A stretch of DNA of 64,000 bases from Achatina immaculata (Eukaryota; Mollusca; Gastropoda; Stylommatophora; Achatinidae), in the NCBI GenBank assembly GCA_009760885.1, contig CM019697.1, positions 29,752,710 through 29,816,709 of the forward strand. The letters are read 5' to 3'. Under the pieces are notes generated by a model. The model was not told the DNA's origin. It made no database searches and saw only the letters and a program-made list of their open reading frames with translations. The translations under genes and the position numbers were made by a program. Positions within the stretch are counted from its first letter, which is position 1; each line of letters starts with the position of its first letter. Shown here in pieces: positions 53,701 through 64,000 of this stretch.

Positions 53701-56700
53701 AAGATCTTCTTTCCAGAAATTTGAAGTCAGGTAAACAGTAGGAGCAAGACGACAGGATAATGCAGGATCTTGAAGATGGATATCAGATAGTAAATTACAT
53801 TCGTACTCAGTTAAAAAATGTTCTGCATCCCATGAATTAATTTTGAGCTATTTTAATCTCTAAAACATTAAACGTATGCATTATAGATACATGAAATACA
53901 AAAAAAATTCTGCTCTTCTGAGCTGAATATTAACATTAGTATGGCGTAACTTATATTCTTTCCTTGGATAAGCTATTTGAAAACAAAAATCTTAGATCTT
54001 AGGATATGTCTGCTATTGTTTGTCAGTCTGAGTAAAATGTCCCAGTTTTTCTTTTACAGAATCTGGCAATCCTACATGACAAAAATCCACTAAGATTAAT
54101 AATTCCGTTGAAATACTTTGAGGAAAAGAAACCATTTCATAATTAAAACTTAGTAGAAAGAAGTGACCTGAAGAGAAAGCTTATGGCATGTATAATAAGA
54201 AGTTAACACTGTAAATGTTATCATCAAAACATAAATAAGTTGTTGAAAAGCTGAATATAATCAGCGACTTATTTTTGTAGTAGAAAACCATAAAGAAGCA
54301 AGTGGATATGTGCCATTTATTAAAACTGGCAAGCATACTTTTATGGGGCATCTGCTCTCGCGCCTGATTCCGCTACAGCTTGATTAGCATAACAGTAGTT
54401 TGCTTCAGAAACTAAAGTGCTAATTTAATTTGTGAAATTTAAAGCTATGATTATCACACATCTCAGGTTCAGCACCAAGACTTCATTTGCACTGAATGAT
54501 TTACAAGAATGAAAAACCATGCCTGGAACAATCATACCAGTCATGTTTTGATTTGTATTTTGTAAAACACAACTGAGATTTTGAATAATCAAGTAGCAGT
54601 TTCATCTGATTCTGATACCTGCTTTAGTGCAAACAATACCAGCCATGGTAATATACACAAGATCAGAAAAACAATTGAAAATAGCAACATTCTGTATTAC
54701 TAAATGCAATAACTAGTGTTAAATGTAATTCTAAGTGCCATGCCACGTGGTGCAGGCGATCATTTCTTTCCATAATTCCCTGTCTTTTGCATTGATTATG
54801 AGACCCGCCAGTAACTTTCTTCCTACCCACACTGACAGCCCATCCAGTAACTTCTCTCTCTGTCTTTTTTTCCCTCAATTTTTCCAGTTGCCACAGTGTT
54901 CCAATTTTCCTATTCTCAGGAAATGTCCTATAAATCTTGTTTGTCTGCCTCTGATCTTTGCTATAATTTGCTTTTTAACTCCAGCTTCTCTTAAGACTTC
55001 TTCATTGGTTTTCTTAGCTGTCCATGGTACCTTCAACATCTTTCTTATAAACCACATCTCCATTTCTCGCTGTACTCTCTTATTCATAGACCATGCTTCA
55101 CACTCATAAAACAGAATTGGCTCAATTAACATTTAAGTACCTGGAATCTTGTTTCCATTGATATCTGTTGCACAAGATGTGTCTTATTTTCTGGAATGCT
55201 GACTTGGCTTGAGCACATCTGCTTTTTATTTCATTGTGACATTTCCCATCAGTTGTTATAATCATTCCTAAGTACTTGAATCTATCAGCTTGTTTCAGAT
55301 TTGTGTCATCAATGGTAATGCTACGTTTTGTGGTATTCTTTTCTTTGAGATGATCATCTGGGCATCTTCTTTTTGTTCAGGCTGAAACCTTTATTTTTAC
55401 TTTCATGAACCAGATGTAAATTTAGTTATTTTTTTAAACACAAATCATTAGGGTGAAGATGACTGTTAGAGAAATAGTTACTGGGATAGGGATAAATATT
55501 TATAATTGCATATATATTTGTATATTCTGACAAACCCATTGTAAGTTTAGATGTAAAATAATGTGAAGGTCATATACTAATGAGATATATATCTACAGTA
55601 TAGTGTCTGTTATAGAGATGCACAAATACTCATTCAGTTGATTATTTTTGTTAATATTTAATATAATAATACTGAAATGAATAAGAAAATTAACTAACAA
55701 AAGTCTATAAATAAATATTAATGGGCACAGGTGGGGCAGTGGTGAGAAATGTGGTCTTAAACCTATCGGTCACAGCTTCAAAATTCTTAGAAGCATATGG
55801 GAAGTTGGCATAAGTTTGAATGGATGTATGTCAGAGGTCAAATACTTGAAGTTGCTGTAGACAGTTTAATGGTAAACTAACTGGGAGAGACCTTCATGAA
55901 GTTTAACAGTAAAACTAGTTGGCAGAGACCTCCATGACAATACGAGAAAGCAAAACAATAATGTATTTTGGCTAGGATCTTGATGAGACAAAAACTGAAG
56001 CAAGAAAAAGTGAGTTGTCATGTAGCTGAGTGAAGTTTGCTGCTGTCATTTTTAAAAAATCACTTCATTATATAAATGACATTACAATACAAACCTATTC
56101 CAGTGAACTGTAGTTGGTGAAGACCCTCCTAGTTACATAGGCTGTTATGATACTGCAGTTTGCACAGTAGAGTACAGATTGACATGTTTTCCCATAATAG
56201 TACACACAATGTGTGAGAAGGCTACTATTTACATCCACACAGATAATTGAAGTACTGTAACATTTATCCAATTTGATAACTGCATTACAAGGTCATCAGT
56301 ACAGCATCAGCTGCCAAGATCCTCAGGATTGTTTTACAGGGAGGTTAAACAACTTTGACAAACACAAATCAGTTCCCTACACACTTCAGTGTTTTACATT
56401 CTTTCTTCAGATTTTCAACATCATAACATGTACCTGTAAAGCAGTTGTCTTCAGTGTCTTAGAATGGTTTTAATGTACTGCAATTTAAAAAAAATAACAA
56501 AATAAACACACAACTTCCCCATAATAAAGCAAATATTTTTGTTTGTACACACTCCTGGCACATAAATTCCTGGGACACAGAGTTAGACATTGAGTTAGAG
56601 ACTGAAGCAGTTTTTGCTGGAGTCTAAAATTGTGCCATTTATTAAGGAGTGGGATTTGGACAGGAGAAGAATAGAGATGTGGCGTACAGACTCCGTGGCC

Positions 56701-57337
56701 GTGGAACAGAATGTTAACAGATAATTTGATCAAATCTACAGAGTTCTTCTGCATGAATGCACAGCATGAACTTTTAAAATATATTTCACAGCATTCAGAT
56801 ATGGTTGATGAGATGAAGACTGAAGCCATGGAATTATGTGTTACAGCTTGTGAAAAGTTTGCATCAAACAATGAGGTGAGACTTGTTTACACTGTCATTT
56901 CTTTGTTTATTTGCACATGGTAGTTTCAGCTATTAAACGTTCACTTTAGTGTCAGTGCCACATGTTCACTTAGAAATCCTATGTCAGATGATGAATTGGA
57001 ATTGTCTATATTTCTGCGTGTAATGTCCATGTGGAAATGCCAGCTCTTTATTAACAAACCAGGATGTAAAATGCTTTTATGTTCATTTTTGTGTAATAAT
57101 AAACAAATTTCATAACATTATATTAATTCTACCCCCACCCCTTCTCCTAAATTTTCTTTTATATAACGACAGAGTGCAGCCAAAATGATCAAGGACACAA
57201 TGGACAAGAAGTTTGGTGCATCCTGGCATGCAGTTATTGGTGAAGGGTATGGGTTTGAGATTACCCATGAAGTCAAAAATCTTCTGTACATGTTTTTTGG
57301 TGGAAACATGGCCATAGTGTTGTGGAAATGTTCATAA
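50715..57337 (+). CDS. DNAL4: Axonemal dynein light chain 4 (DNAL4), complete
   Basis: LC8-type light chain of axonemal dynein, part of the motor complex of motile cilia and flagella. Exons 50715-50786, 56792-56875 and 57173-57337 join at phase 0 to 106 residues, the usual length (the vertebrate protein is about 105). The product has a charged N-terminus (MAEPTEEKKAEPDSKRV), then PLIRHSDMVDEM and the conserved core MELCVTACEKFASNNESAAK, MIKDTMDKKFGASWH, VIGEGYGFEITHEVK, with the terminal WKCS. The core strands match the family throughout with no break. Intron 1 is 6.0 kb and holds LINE ends, SINEs and a hAT relic; intron 2 is 297 bases. The divergent tetraspan gene starts 2.46 kb to the left. 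Confidence 0.95.
51050..51345 (-). mobile_element. Non-LTR family A 3' end, (ATTC) tail
   Basis: Family A C-terminus with a 6-codon deletion in the DLQMDAAAAGH region. The tail ATTCATTCATTT is at 51051-51062. It is in intron 1 of DNAL4. Confidence 0.8.
51636..51888 (+). mobile_element. tRNA-derived SINE, full length
   Basis: The head GTGTCTGAGTGGCGAAGTGG carries an A-box-like motif. The B box is degraded (GGGTTTGTTTCC against GGGTTCGAATCC in the copy at 25452). The body and 3' end match that copy over about 250 bases. TA microsatellites flank it on both sides (51611-51632, 51889-51912). Confidence 0.88.
51911..51950 (+). mobile_element. Possible solo mariner-like end
   Basis: TAGGGGTGATTGATAAGTTC followed by TCGG resembles terminal inverted repeats of mariner elements (…GATAAG..C.CGG). 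No partner end or transposase was found nearby. Confidence 0.3.
52060..53730 (+). pseudogene. hAT/ZMYM-type transposase relic
   Basis: Decayed domesticated-type or hAT transposase sequence in shifting frames: ILAPDTNKQLCDDLANACYF, GIVIDTSNHDAEKMFQLIVQ, YFSSKNSM, then SEISNYCVNALEENKID, KHKCVAFCGNNTNMNFDG. A middle part (FLPLKVKSVMKQAEDEVG) follows, and finally the dimerisation-type end ELLKLWEFIFSVPGHNAYIE, CDFNYGMSCSEFYDYV. A SINE fragment (53271-53413) splits it. Stops and indels throughout. Confidence 0.65.
53271..53413 (-). mobile_element. SINE body fragment inside the hAT relic
   Basis: The minus strand reads AAAATGAGTACCAGAGAAAT, CTGGGAAGGTAAAGCGGCCA, GGCGTGATACCGACCAC and CATTAACACCATATCCCTCA. 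It shares the 8212 subfamily start and the common 3' body. Confidence 0.75.
53731..54735. other. DNAL4 intron 1, unassigned part
   Basis: Short coding-like snatches (NLAILHDKNPLRLIIPLKYF near 54060) suggest another old transposase fragment, but no family was recognised. Confidence 0.4.
54737..55415 (-). mobile_element. Non-LTR 3' end, same family as 31597-35000
   Basis: The minus strand repeats the end of the long element: EPILFYECEAWSMNKRVQRE, MEMWFIRKMLKVPWTAKKTN, EEVLREAGVKKQIIAKIRGR, QTRFIGHFL. Its 5' truncation is near 55415, in the ISLNKKKT region. Confidence 0.85.
55416..56785. other. DNAL4 intron 1, right part
   Basis: AT-rich. It contains two imperfect copies of a roughly 50-base unit with AACTAGTTGGCAGAGACCTC (about 55860-55940), and otherwise nothing recognised. 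Confidence 0.5.
56792..56875 (+). CDS. DNAL4: DNAL4 exon 2
   Basis: The acceptor is ATATTTCACAG, 28 codons follow (HSDMVDEMKTEAMELCV to NNE), and the donor is GAG/GTGAGA. Confidence 0.95.
57173..57337 (+). CDS. DNAL4: DNAL4 exon 3 (terminal)
   Basis: The acceptor is ATATAACGACAG, then 54 codons (SAAKMIKDTMD to VLWKCS) and TAA. Confidence 0.96.
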   Translation, partial: SAAKMIKDTMDKKFGASWHAVIGEGYGFEITHEVKNLLYMFFGGNMAIVLWKCS

Positions 57338-57786
57338 CTTTGTAATTTATATGGTATCTGTGCAGTCTCACATGCTTTATTTATATTTCTTTGGGATGAA
57401 TATTGAAGAAATAACTTTTTTTTTTTTTTAAACATGGACTGCACAATAATTTTACAGATAATGTTAAGAATGAGTTTTACAGATTTTGCTAACAATAAGT
57501 TTACAGAAAAAAAAGTTACATCCAGTATTAAATATAATTTCCTATTGAATTGGGTGTTATAAATTTAAATTTGTTGTAAATATAAATTTCTAACTGAAAG
57601 TAACAATTTATCTATTTATATTACTTTACACAAGAATGGTGTAAAAGACAAGAACAGAGTTTACAGATGAAATATCTGTCACTGAAGATTTTTATTTTAT
57701 GCAGTAGAGATGGAACAGTTGTATGACATCCTAAAGTAGAGATGGAACAGTTGTATGACATCCTAAAGTGAACTTTCTGCAGCTGC

Positions 57787-58092
57787 TCTCTCTCTCTGAA
57801 ACTTAAGTGCCCAGGGCACATGGGGCTTCCGCAAGGGTTTTCCACAAATGCTTGTCCTTTGCCTTTTTTTCTGCTCTTGCCCAGGTGAACCCTCTATTGC
57901 TCAGCATCCTTTCTGTTGTTCTTCTCCATGACTCTTTTGGTCTACCCTTACTTCTGTTCCCTGGTGGTGTCCATCTTAGTGCTATTTTTGGTAGTGAGTT
58001 GTCAGTCATTCGAAGCACATGTCCCAACCATCGCCTGCGTCTTTCCTCAATAATTGTTGGTGCAGCTGCTACTCTGATGTTTATTTTCATTC
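57787..58092 (-). mobile_element. Non-LTR family C 3' end, (GA)n tail
   Basis: An open C-terminal domain of 95 codons: IIEERRRRWLGHVLRMTDNS, LPKIALRWTPPGNRSKGRPK, ESWRRTTERMLSNRGFTWAR, AEKKAKDKHLWKTLAEAPCA, LGT and a stop, then (GA)n at 57787-57797. It is 5'-truncated just upstream of this domain. Confidence 0.9.
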
Positions 58093-58232
58093 CATGGAAT
58101 TTTTTTTTTTTAAATTTTGAAACGTAACTGCCATTTCATATCACTGTGAGAAAGAAGCTGTACATTGTGAAGTGTGTGTTTTTTTTTTAGTTTAACCCCA
58201 AGATTTGTAGAAATTCTGGTCCAGTTTTTACA

Positions 58233-58238
58233 AATAAA
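58233..58238 (+). terminator. DNAL4: Candidate distal poly(A) signal of DNAL4
   Basis: First clear AATAAA after the stop, about 900 bases downstream and beyond a family C insertion. A closer, non-canonical signal is possible. Confidence 0.3.
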
Positions 58239-58626
58239 GAGATTTCTTTTTTTGCCTGCAAAAGTACTTGTTTATTCCTGTTTTCTGAAAGAATAAACTT
58301 AAGATTTTTTTGTGTATGTCAGGATGTGCGTGGGTGAGATATTTGGTGTAAAAAAAAGAAAAATGAAGACAATGTAGTTTAACTGTGTCTATATTTATTC
58401 TTGTTATTAACACAAACTTTGTTCAGGTTATGGGTTGTCATGTATACTATTCAGTGCACACGAAAGCCTTAGATGTATTATTTCCACAATACTGCTCTTG
58501 TATTAATATTTGTTACTTTTGTTGCACATTAACATTCATTTATGTTTTCCAGTTTGGGGCATACACCCCAATGGGAAGTAATCTGAATATTTTGGAGTTA
58601 GAATATGTTTATATTATAGTTGTTTC

Positions 58627-58735
58627 ATGGATGCATCAGTGGCAGGCCATCTTGCTCATAACCGAGAGGCCTACAGGAGTGCTGTTTGGGAGGCAAAGTT
58701 CCGCAAGGGACATGCAAATGAATGAATGAGTTTTT
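58627..58735 (+). mobile_element. Non-LTR family A 3' end, very short
   Basis: Only the last 30 codons (QAILLITERPTGVLFGRQS in a shifted frame, from AGHLAHNREAYRSAVWEAKF) plus GAATGAATGAG. Confidence 0.8.
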
Positions 58736-58739
58736 TCAG

Positions 58740-60380
58740 AACTTTGTGGACAATTATGCTGTTGGATTGGGGTGGGGGGTATCAAAATCTGAGACACTGA
58801 GGTGGGGCGCATGATCCAATAAAAGGTTGGGTAACACTGCTGTAGAGAGAACTAGAATGTTTTTGAATCATGTAATAGTCATGCTGACTTTCATTGTTTC
58901 AATAGATATGCCAAAGATCTGACCAATTTTGGTTTCAAGTAGAGCACATATTTGTACGGAAAAAATCTCATGGGAACAACTGTTAAGAACACATTTATCT
59001 TAACATAGTCTTTGTGAGACGGGGAACATGGATCTGTTTGCTTAAAAACTCTGACCTACTTTTGTAGCCCAGAAACTTGTAACAATCAACACTAATTGCA
59101 ATTGTTATTTTTGTAAAATGTAATGTCAGGTTGGTGGACAGATGGGGACATGGAGATCACTGGGAGGGATGAGGAAAATCTGGTGTGAAACCAATGAATC
59201 CAGGATGTGACAAGCCTATGGGTCTTTACAATATTGGCTATCAGAATGAGGTAAACAAAACAGAACCAGCAGATTACAGGTGGCGGGGAATGGATATCAT
59301 TGAGGCACTCATCGGATTCTTCATCTCAAAATTGGAGTGTCTATGTGGAACTGTCTCAAAGCTGGATCTGACATGGAGAAGGGGCTTAAGTACAGCCACC
59401 AGAGGCTGAAAAACAAAGTTTTGGCCAGGCCAATCTACACCACTGTCTTTATGGCAGTCCAAGCAAGACCACAGTCTGCCCTAGGAAGGAAAGGTGCTGA
59501 AGCTCGAGGTACCCAGCCAAAAGGCACATCGCAAAAATCAGAGTACCACGCATCATCGCCAGTGTGCGTATGAAGAAGTACGGAAAAATAGTACACAGAC
59601 TTAGGTTAGAGTCGACACCATAAACAACCATTTATTTTTGCTAATGATGTCTTCAGAGTATTTCATTGATTTATTCATCTTATAAATCTTTTTTTTTTTT
59701 TTTAAAAAGGAAAAAAAGAAAGAAAAAAGTGCGTATCACAGTCTTTGCAGTTCTGTCATATTTGTGATGTCAGCACTGCAACATCTAAGAAACATTCTTC
59801 AGTTACAAATCCTTGCCAGTGAGTTCAAGAAAAAGAGTGTTGCTGGATAAAGCATCTAAAAACATTTACCACAACATTGTGAATCTTTTTCTGAGCAAAT
59901 ATAGTAGAATTTATTGCATAATTTAAACTGTTTATAAATGAAATATAATAAAAAAAAGCAGACATTTTGATTGCAAGCACATCAGTTAGCAACAGTTTAC
60001 AGTGTTCTCTTTGATTTAATTACTGTTTCTTATTTCCAGAATATAAGAAATAGACAAGCTGTAGTGAGGAGAAGGTTATAAATACTCACTTATATTTGAC
60101 TTTCACATCAGTTCTTACCATTACATAAAAATATATTATCTACCTGTAACTGCTGACTTTATGCTCTTAACAGCTGTTATTGTGGTGAAGATATTCAAGT
60201 GTAGATATATTCTAAAACACTCAATTTCTCAACAATCATCAGGTATGTGATCATGTAATGTGAAAAATAGCTGTGGAGAGTTGTTTCCCTGATTTAGATC
60301 TGGTGAACCCATCTAAAGACTGCATTTCATATCAAGACACACCAAACGTGCTTTTCCACACTTCTTGCCTGTTTTCAGAG
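58740..60380. other. Unassigned stretch right of DNAL4
   Basis: 59180-59630 has higher GC and several open frames on both strands (for example DYRWRGMDIIEALIGFFI). They look like decayed coding sequence, but I cannot assign a family. The rest is AT-rich. Confidence 0.4.
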
Positions 60381-60384
60381 TATC

Positions 60385-60875
60385 CATCCATCCTTACATA
60401 TGGCATTCAAAAGTTAATAAGCACAAAAACCAAGTTAAGACTATGCAATTCAAATGTAATATCCACCCTCATTTATGCATGTGAAAGCTGGAAATCAACT
60501 AAAGAAACAGAAAAGAAATTGAAAACAAATGCCTAAGGAAAATACTTGGTATAAAGTGGAACAAATTCATGAACAGCGCAGAGATAAGACAGATGAGCAA
60601 ACAACAACCTGTCTCATGGGTGATCAGAAAAAAGATGATGGACATATGTAGGCCATGTGATGAGAACAAACAATCAGAGAATACCAAAACAAGCTATCAA
60701 GTGGAGCACAACAGGCTGAAGAAAAAGAGGTCTACCGCGTGAAACTCTAAAGAGGACATTGTTAAGAGAAGCCAGTTTAGTGGGCAAAACATCCCTTGAT
60801 GAGGTTGAAAGATTCACTGCGAACATGAAAACTTGGCAAACAACTATGCGAGCCCTATGTGATGTTTAACAGCAT
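60385..60875 (+). mobile_element. Non-LTR family H 3' end
   Basis: KTKLRLCNSNVISTLIYACE, then QAIKWSTTG, KRGLPRETLKRTLLREAS, EVERFTANMKTWQTTMRALC. It is an RT C-terminal domain of another family with several frame breaks. No clear tail. Confidence 0.7.
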
Positions 60876-61446
60876 GGGAAGGATGTAAGTCAGTACTGGG
60901 TGTGTAGATGAATGAAGTGTATGTGGTTTTATTTTATTTTTCATCATCTGTTTTTAAATTCGATAGCAGTGTTGGGAAATAGTGGAAAAACAAGCATTCA
61001 CAAATTCCACTAATTTTCTTTTGGAATAATTAAATTTGGTCATTAGCTGTTCAGTTGCAAACTTAAATCAAATATTTAGTACATCTCCACAAAACAGGCG
61101 TGACTATCAAACCAACAAAATAAATCATGTGTCTGATCTTGTTTCCTGACAGGTCAATTTCCTTGACAATCCCATGGACTCAAAGCAGCACTCACATGCA
61201 GCTTAACTTCAGTTAATTCATCTCAGCTTAAGAGAAAAACAACAGGTTATAAACATTCTGTGAACAAGTTTTTGGTACAAATCTTGACTAAGTAGGATTT
61301 AAAAGTGTGTTTGAGAAATGCAACGCAAAGTTGGAGAATTAAAAAAAATTAAGTTAGTAATATTTTGTATGAATAATTGGTAATTTAGTTCTAGTTCCTT
61401 TTACAAAATTCAGCTTTCTTGACCATCACAAAAATGGTGAGGATCA

Positions 61447-61712
61447 TGAATCAGTCAGTCATTAGCATGTCCCTCGCGGAATTTGCTCCTTAACAGCTCT
61501 CATGTAGGCCTCTCAGTTGTAAGCAAGATGCCCTGCTGCTGATGCATCCATTTGCAGATCATCAACGATGTCTTGCAGCCATCTTCACCTTGGTCTTCCT
61601 CTCTTTCTTTTTCCCATTATGTACCCTTCCAAGATGGTCTCACAGGCATATGTAGCTATGGGAAAGAGGCATGCCCTTAAAAAATCTTATTTTTATCTTT
61701 TATAAATCTTAT
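61447..61712 (-). mobile_element. Non-LTR family A copy with internal deletion
   Basis: The 3' end of family A (to about 61635) is joined directly to an upstream part of the same family (AAGATTTTTTAAGGGCATGC, CTCTTTCCCATAGC, CATATGCCTGTGAGACC on minus). The junction lies inside GAGACC/ATCTTGG. The skipped segment is the roughly 250 bases that lie between these parts in other copies. The tail is a TCAGTCAG-type run. Confidence 0.75.
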
Positions 61713-61984
61713 TTTTAAGGACCACGAAGCTGAATAAAAATATGAGGACCAGTGCTATAAAAAGATGAATGTATGAAATGAAGAAGACACTAACTCCATT
61801 ATGTCTCCTCACTATATTTGAAACTTCATGCAATACACAATACCAGGCTGACAAAACAATTTACTAGAAATAAATTATAATTTATTAATGAGCTTGATAG
61901 TTTGCACCTCTGCAATCTGCAAGCATTGTGATACATTTTGTTGTCAGATTTGTTATGACATCAGTAATAGAAGAGTCTGTTATA

Positions 61985-62480
61985 ATAAGTTCAAAATTCA
62001 GACTCTGGCTTCACTGCATTCAGGACAACCCCATATATGCTCAACCGCATGCTGCAGCATCCACTGAAGAGTTTGCTAATGGTTCCTGTCAAATGTTGGT
62101 TGTTTACAGCACATTTTTTGCCACACAGTTTGGATTTCCTGCCAGCACCTGTAATTTGTCCTAACTACAGCAGTCTTTTCACAACTACATTGTTCTTCTA
62201 TTGCTGCTCTTAAGTTCTTCCGCAACCTGTCCAATACAGCTTTAGCAATATCCCCCCTGTCCATTGTCAGTCTGCCATTTATTTTTGCCTGTCCAGCAAG
62301 TCTGACTGCCACATCACTGTCATATACTCCCATATGCCCTTGACAGTAAAGCCATGTTAGGCTTGTTGCAGTTGACTGGCTTAACAGATGAACCCATTCT
62401 TTCGTAGCAAATTCTTCTCAATCTTACGAAGCATACTCTGTGAATCCATCACAATGACATCATTAACCATATGACATCAG
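61985..62480 (-). mobile_element. Non-LTR family F 3' end with RNase H-like part
   Basis: The minus strand reads GVYDSDVAVRLAGQAKINGR, LTMDRGDIAKAVLDRLRKNL, RAAIEEQ (RNase H end, about 62333-62180), then RKSKLCGKK-like, TFDRNH and the shared ending AEHIWGCPECSEA. Confidence 0.7.
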
Positions 62481-63715
62481 TAATATAAGCTTAACAAATT
62501 ACTACAAATTTTGTTAGTTTTTAATACCAAGTCACCATTCACTGTAATCTTAAACACTGTCACCATCAGCATGTGGAGAAGGGAGGGGAAATTTTACTTT
62601 CATAGAAAACTATGGAACAAGATAAGACACAACTACATGCCAGGTAAAGGGTTTTTTTTTTTTAGCAAAAATGAAATTCTTATAAATGCAAAAAAAAATC
62701 AGTATATTTGAACAGAAAATGGTCATGCACTTCACATTTCACTGGCACAGAAAATATGACAAAAGTGTATTAAATATTTTGATTCTCTTGTTAACCTGTA
62801 CAATTTTGATATGTTTGTAATATACTTGTATATAGTAAACTATATAGTTTATACACACATATATTTTTGTTCTTGATATGAGTTCTATTAGTACTGTGCT
62901 GTGGGGAACTTCCAGATGTTTAGCTGGATAATGAAATCTATTTTGGCTTTATTTACTCTACTCTTTGTTCTTGTATTATATGTTAGGTATATGAAGGTGT
63001 CTGTGCAAAGTTTTGGTCATTAATTTTAACTCGTTTCCTCAGGAAAAAAAACACTTGCAGGGTTGGTTGATTTTGCACACCTATGTGTATCGATGCTCAG
63101 AGCAATATTTAGTCATAAGTCTAATTAAAATGAAAAATGGTACACATTTAACCCAATCCATATTTTAAATTATAAGTAAATTCCGTTCAGTTTCTTACTG
63201 AAATTTCTCAATAAAATTTATTCAGACAAGAAGTGAAAAATAATTAAGGAGTGAAAGAGATAAAGCTGTTTGGTTGTCCATGTTCATGATGTTTCTGTCA
63301 TCTGATGCCCAAGCCCGTTATTCTAAGACTGTATTTAGAGTGTCCGTATTGCCCTGAATGTGTCGGTGAGTGTGTAGCTAATCTACATCATCCCCACAGT
63401 CTAAATCTTCAAGCAAGGAGACCTCTGTTGTTTTTTGTTTTTTTTTTAAACCACTCAGTTTATGACAATGACAACCATTCCAGTAATTCTCTTTATATTC
63501 TTTTCTTGGTTACACCCACATGTTGCTGATGATCTTTTGTTCCTGAATATAGGACTGCTTTCTCATGTTTCTTTTTTTTTTATCCTGTCACTTATTCCCA
63601 CAAAGTTAAATGTAATTTTTCATTTATGTCTGAATATGCATTAACTTTCAGTTTAGAACACTTCTTGTATTCAAACAATCCTACCATAGTTTCTGGTTTT
63701 GTGCTGTCCTACATC
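62481..63715. other. AT-rich sequence without recognised genes
   Basis: No exon, element or repeat array was recognised. Confidence 0.5.
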
Positions 63716-63721
63716 AAAAAC

Positions 63722-64000
63722 TATTCAGGTATTCCAAGAAATGGATAGATATCACCTAGACGCACTGGGCATCAGTGAAATGCAATGGCCAGAAGCAGGG
63801 AAAAGGTTGGCAGAAAACCATAAGCATTCAGGCAGAGACAATGGGAAATATCAAGAAGGAGTAGATATAATTATGTCCACTGTAGCAGCAAAGAGCATTA
63901 CAGAATGGGAACCAGTGAACAGTTGTATATTAACAGCACAATACAAAATAAGGCATGGAAGAATGACAATCATACAATGCTATGCACCCACGAACGATGC
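63722..64000 (+). mobile_element. Non-LTR endonuclease domain, continues past the right edge
   Basis: An unbroken frame of about 92 codons encodes the N-terminal half of an apurinic-type endonuclease of a non-LTR element: EMDRYHLDALGISEMQWPEA, then GRDNGKYQEGVDIIMSTVAA, SCILTAQYKIRHGRMTIIQC, YAPTND. It has no stop before the edge, so this copy could be intact. Its 5' side is cut off abruptly near 63720, or uses another frame. Confidence 0.85.

Overview
This is animal nuclear DNA: AT-rich, intron-rich and packed with transposon relics, tandem repeats and microsatellites, with no prokaryotic gene layout. The exons belong to metazoan families, and the many non-LTR 3' ends with a zinc-knuckle-free tail domain, plus tRNA-derived SINEs, look like a lophotrochozoan genome. 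My best guess is a gastropod mollusc, but the taxon is inferred, not proven.

Three host genes can be assembled from exons whose splice sites and phases agree. (1) A nicotinic acetylcholine receptor (Cys-loop) subunit on the minus strand: exon 1 with start codon and signal peptide (26188-26137), exon 2 (10503-10298) and the classic 45-bp exon 3 (7961-7917). The rest of the gene lies beyond the left edge or was not recognised. (2) A 540-residue four-TM protein on the minus strand, in three exons (48257-48041, 44206-44000, 42100-40902), with a claudin-superfamily-like first loop and a roughly 350-residue cytoplasmic tail. I cannot name it beyond the superfamily. (3) Axonemal dynein light chain 4 (DNAL4) on the plus strand, complete in three exons (50715-50786, 56792-56875, 57173-57337; 106 aa). 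Genes 2 and 3 are divergent neighbours with about 2.5 kb between their start codons.

Most of the rest is mobile DNA. There is a Tc1-like DD34E transposon with perfect 24-bp TIRs and TA duplications (8492-10016), a broken DD37D mariner-like element (44288-45635), and a hAT-like relic (about 52060-53730). A long broken non-LTR element holds endonuclease and reverse transcriptase domains (about 31597-35000), and about twenty 5'-truncated non-LTR 3' ends fall into several families. Three families carry different microsatellite tails: (GAAT)n, (GAT)n and (GA)n. One copy (12140-13020) has the inverted 5' half expected from twin priming. A tRNA-derived SINE family has at least two full and several partial copies.

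The left edge (0-7 kb) holds a 42-bp satellite-like array and three near-identical copies of a roughly 1.6-kb segment. Large minisatellites lie at 17.2-18.7, 19.9-20.4, 35.8-36.2 and 36.4-38.6 kb, two of them interrupted by retroelement insertions. Long open frames inside these arrays are not genes. I found no CRISPR array, rRNA or functional tRNA, and no clear new gene system. The most unusual candidate is the tetraspan gene.
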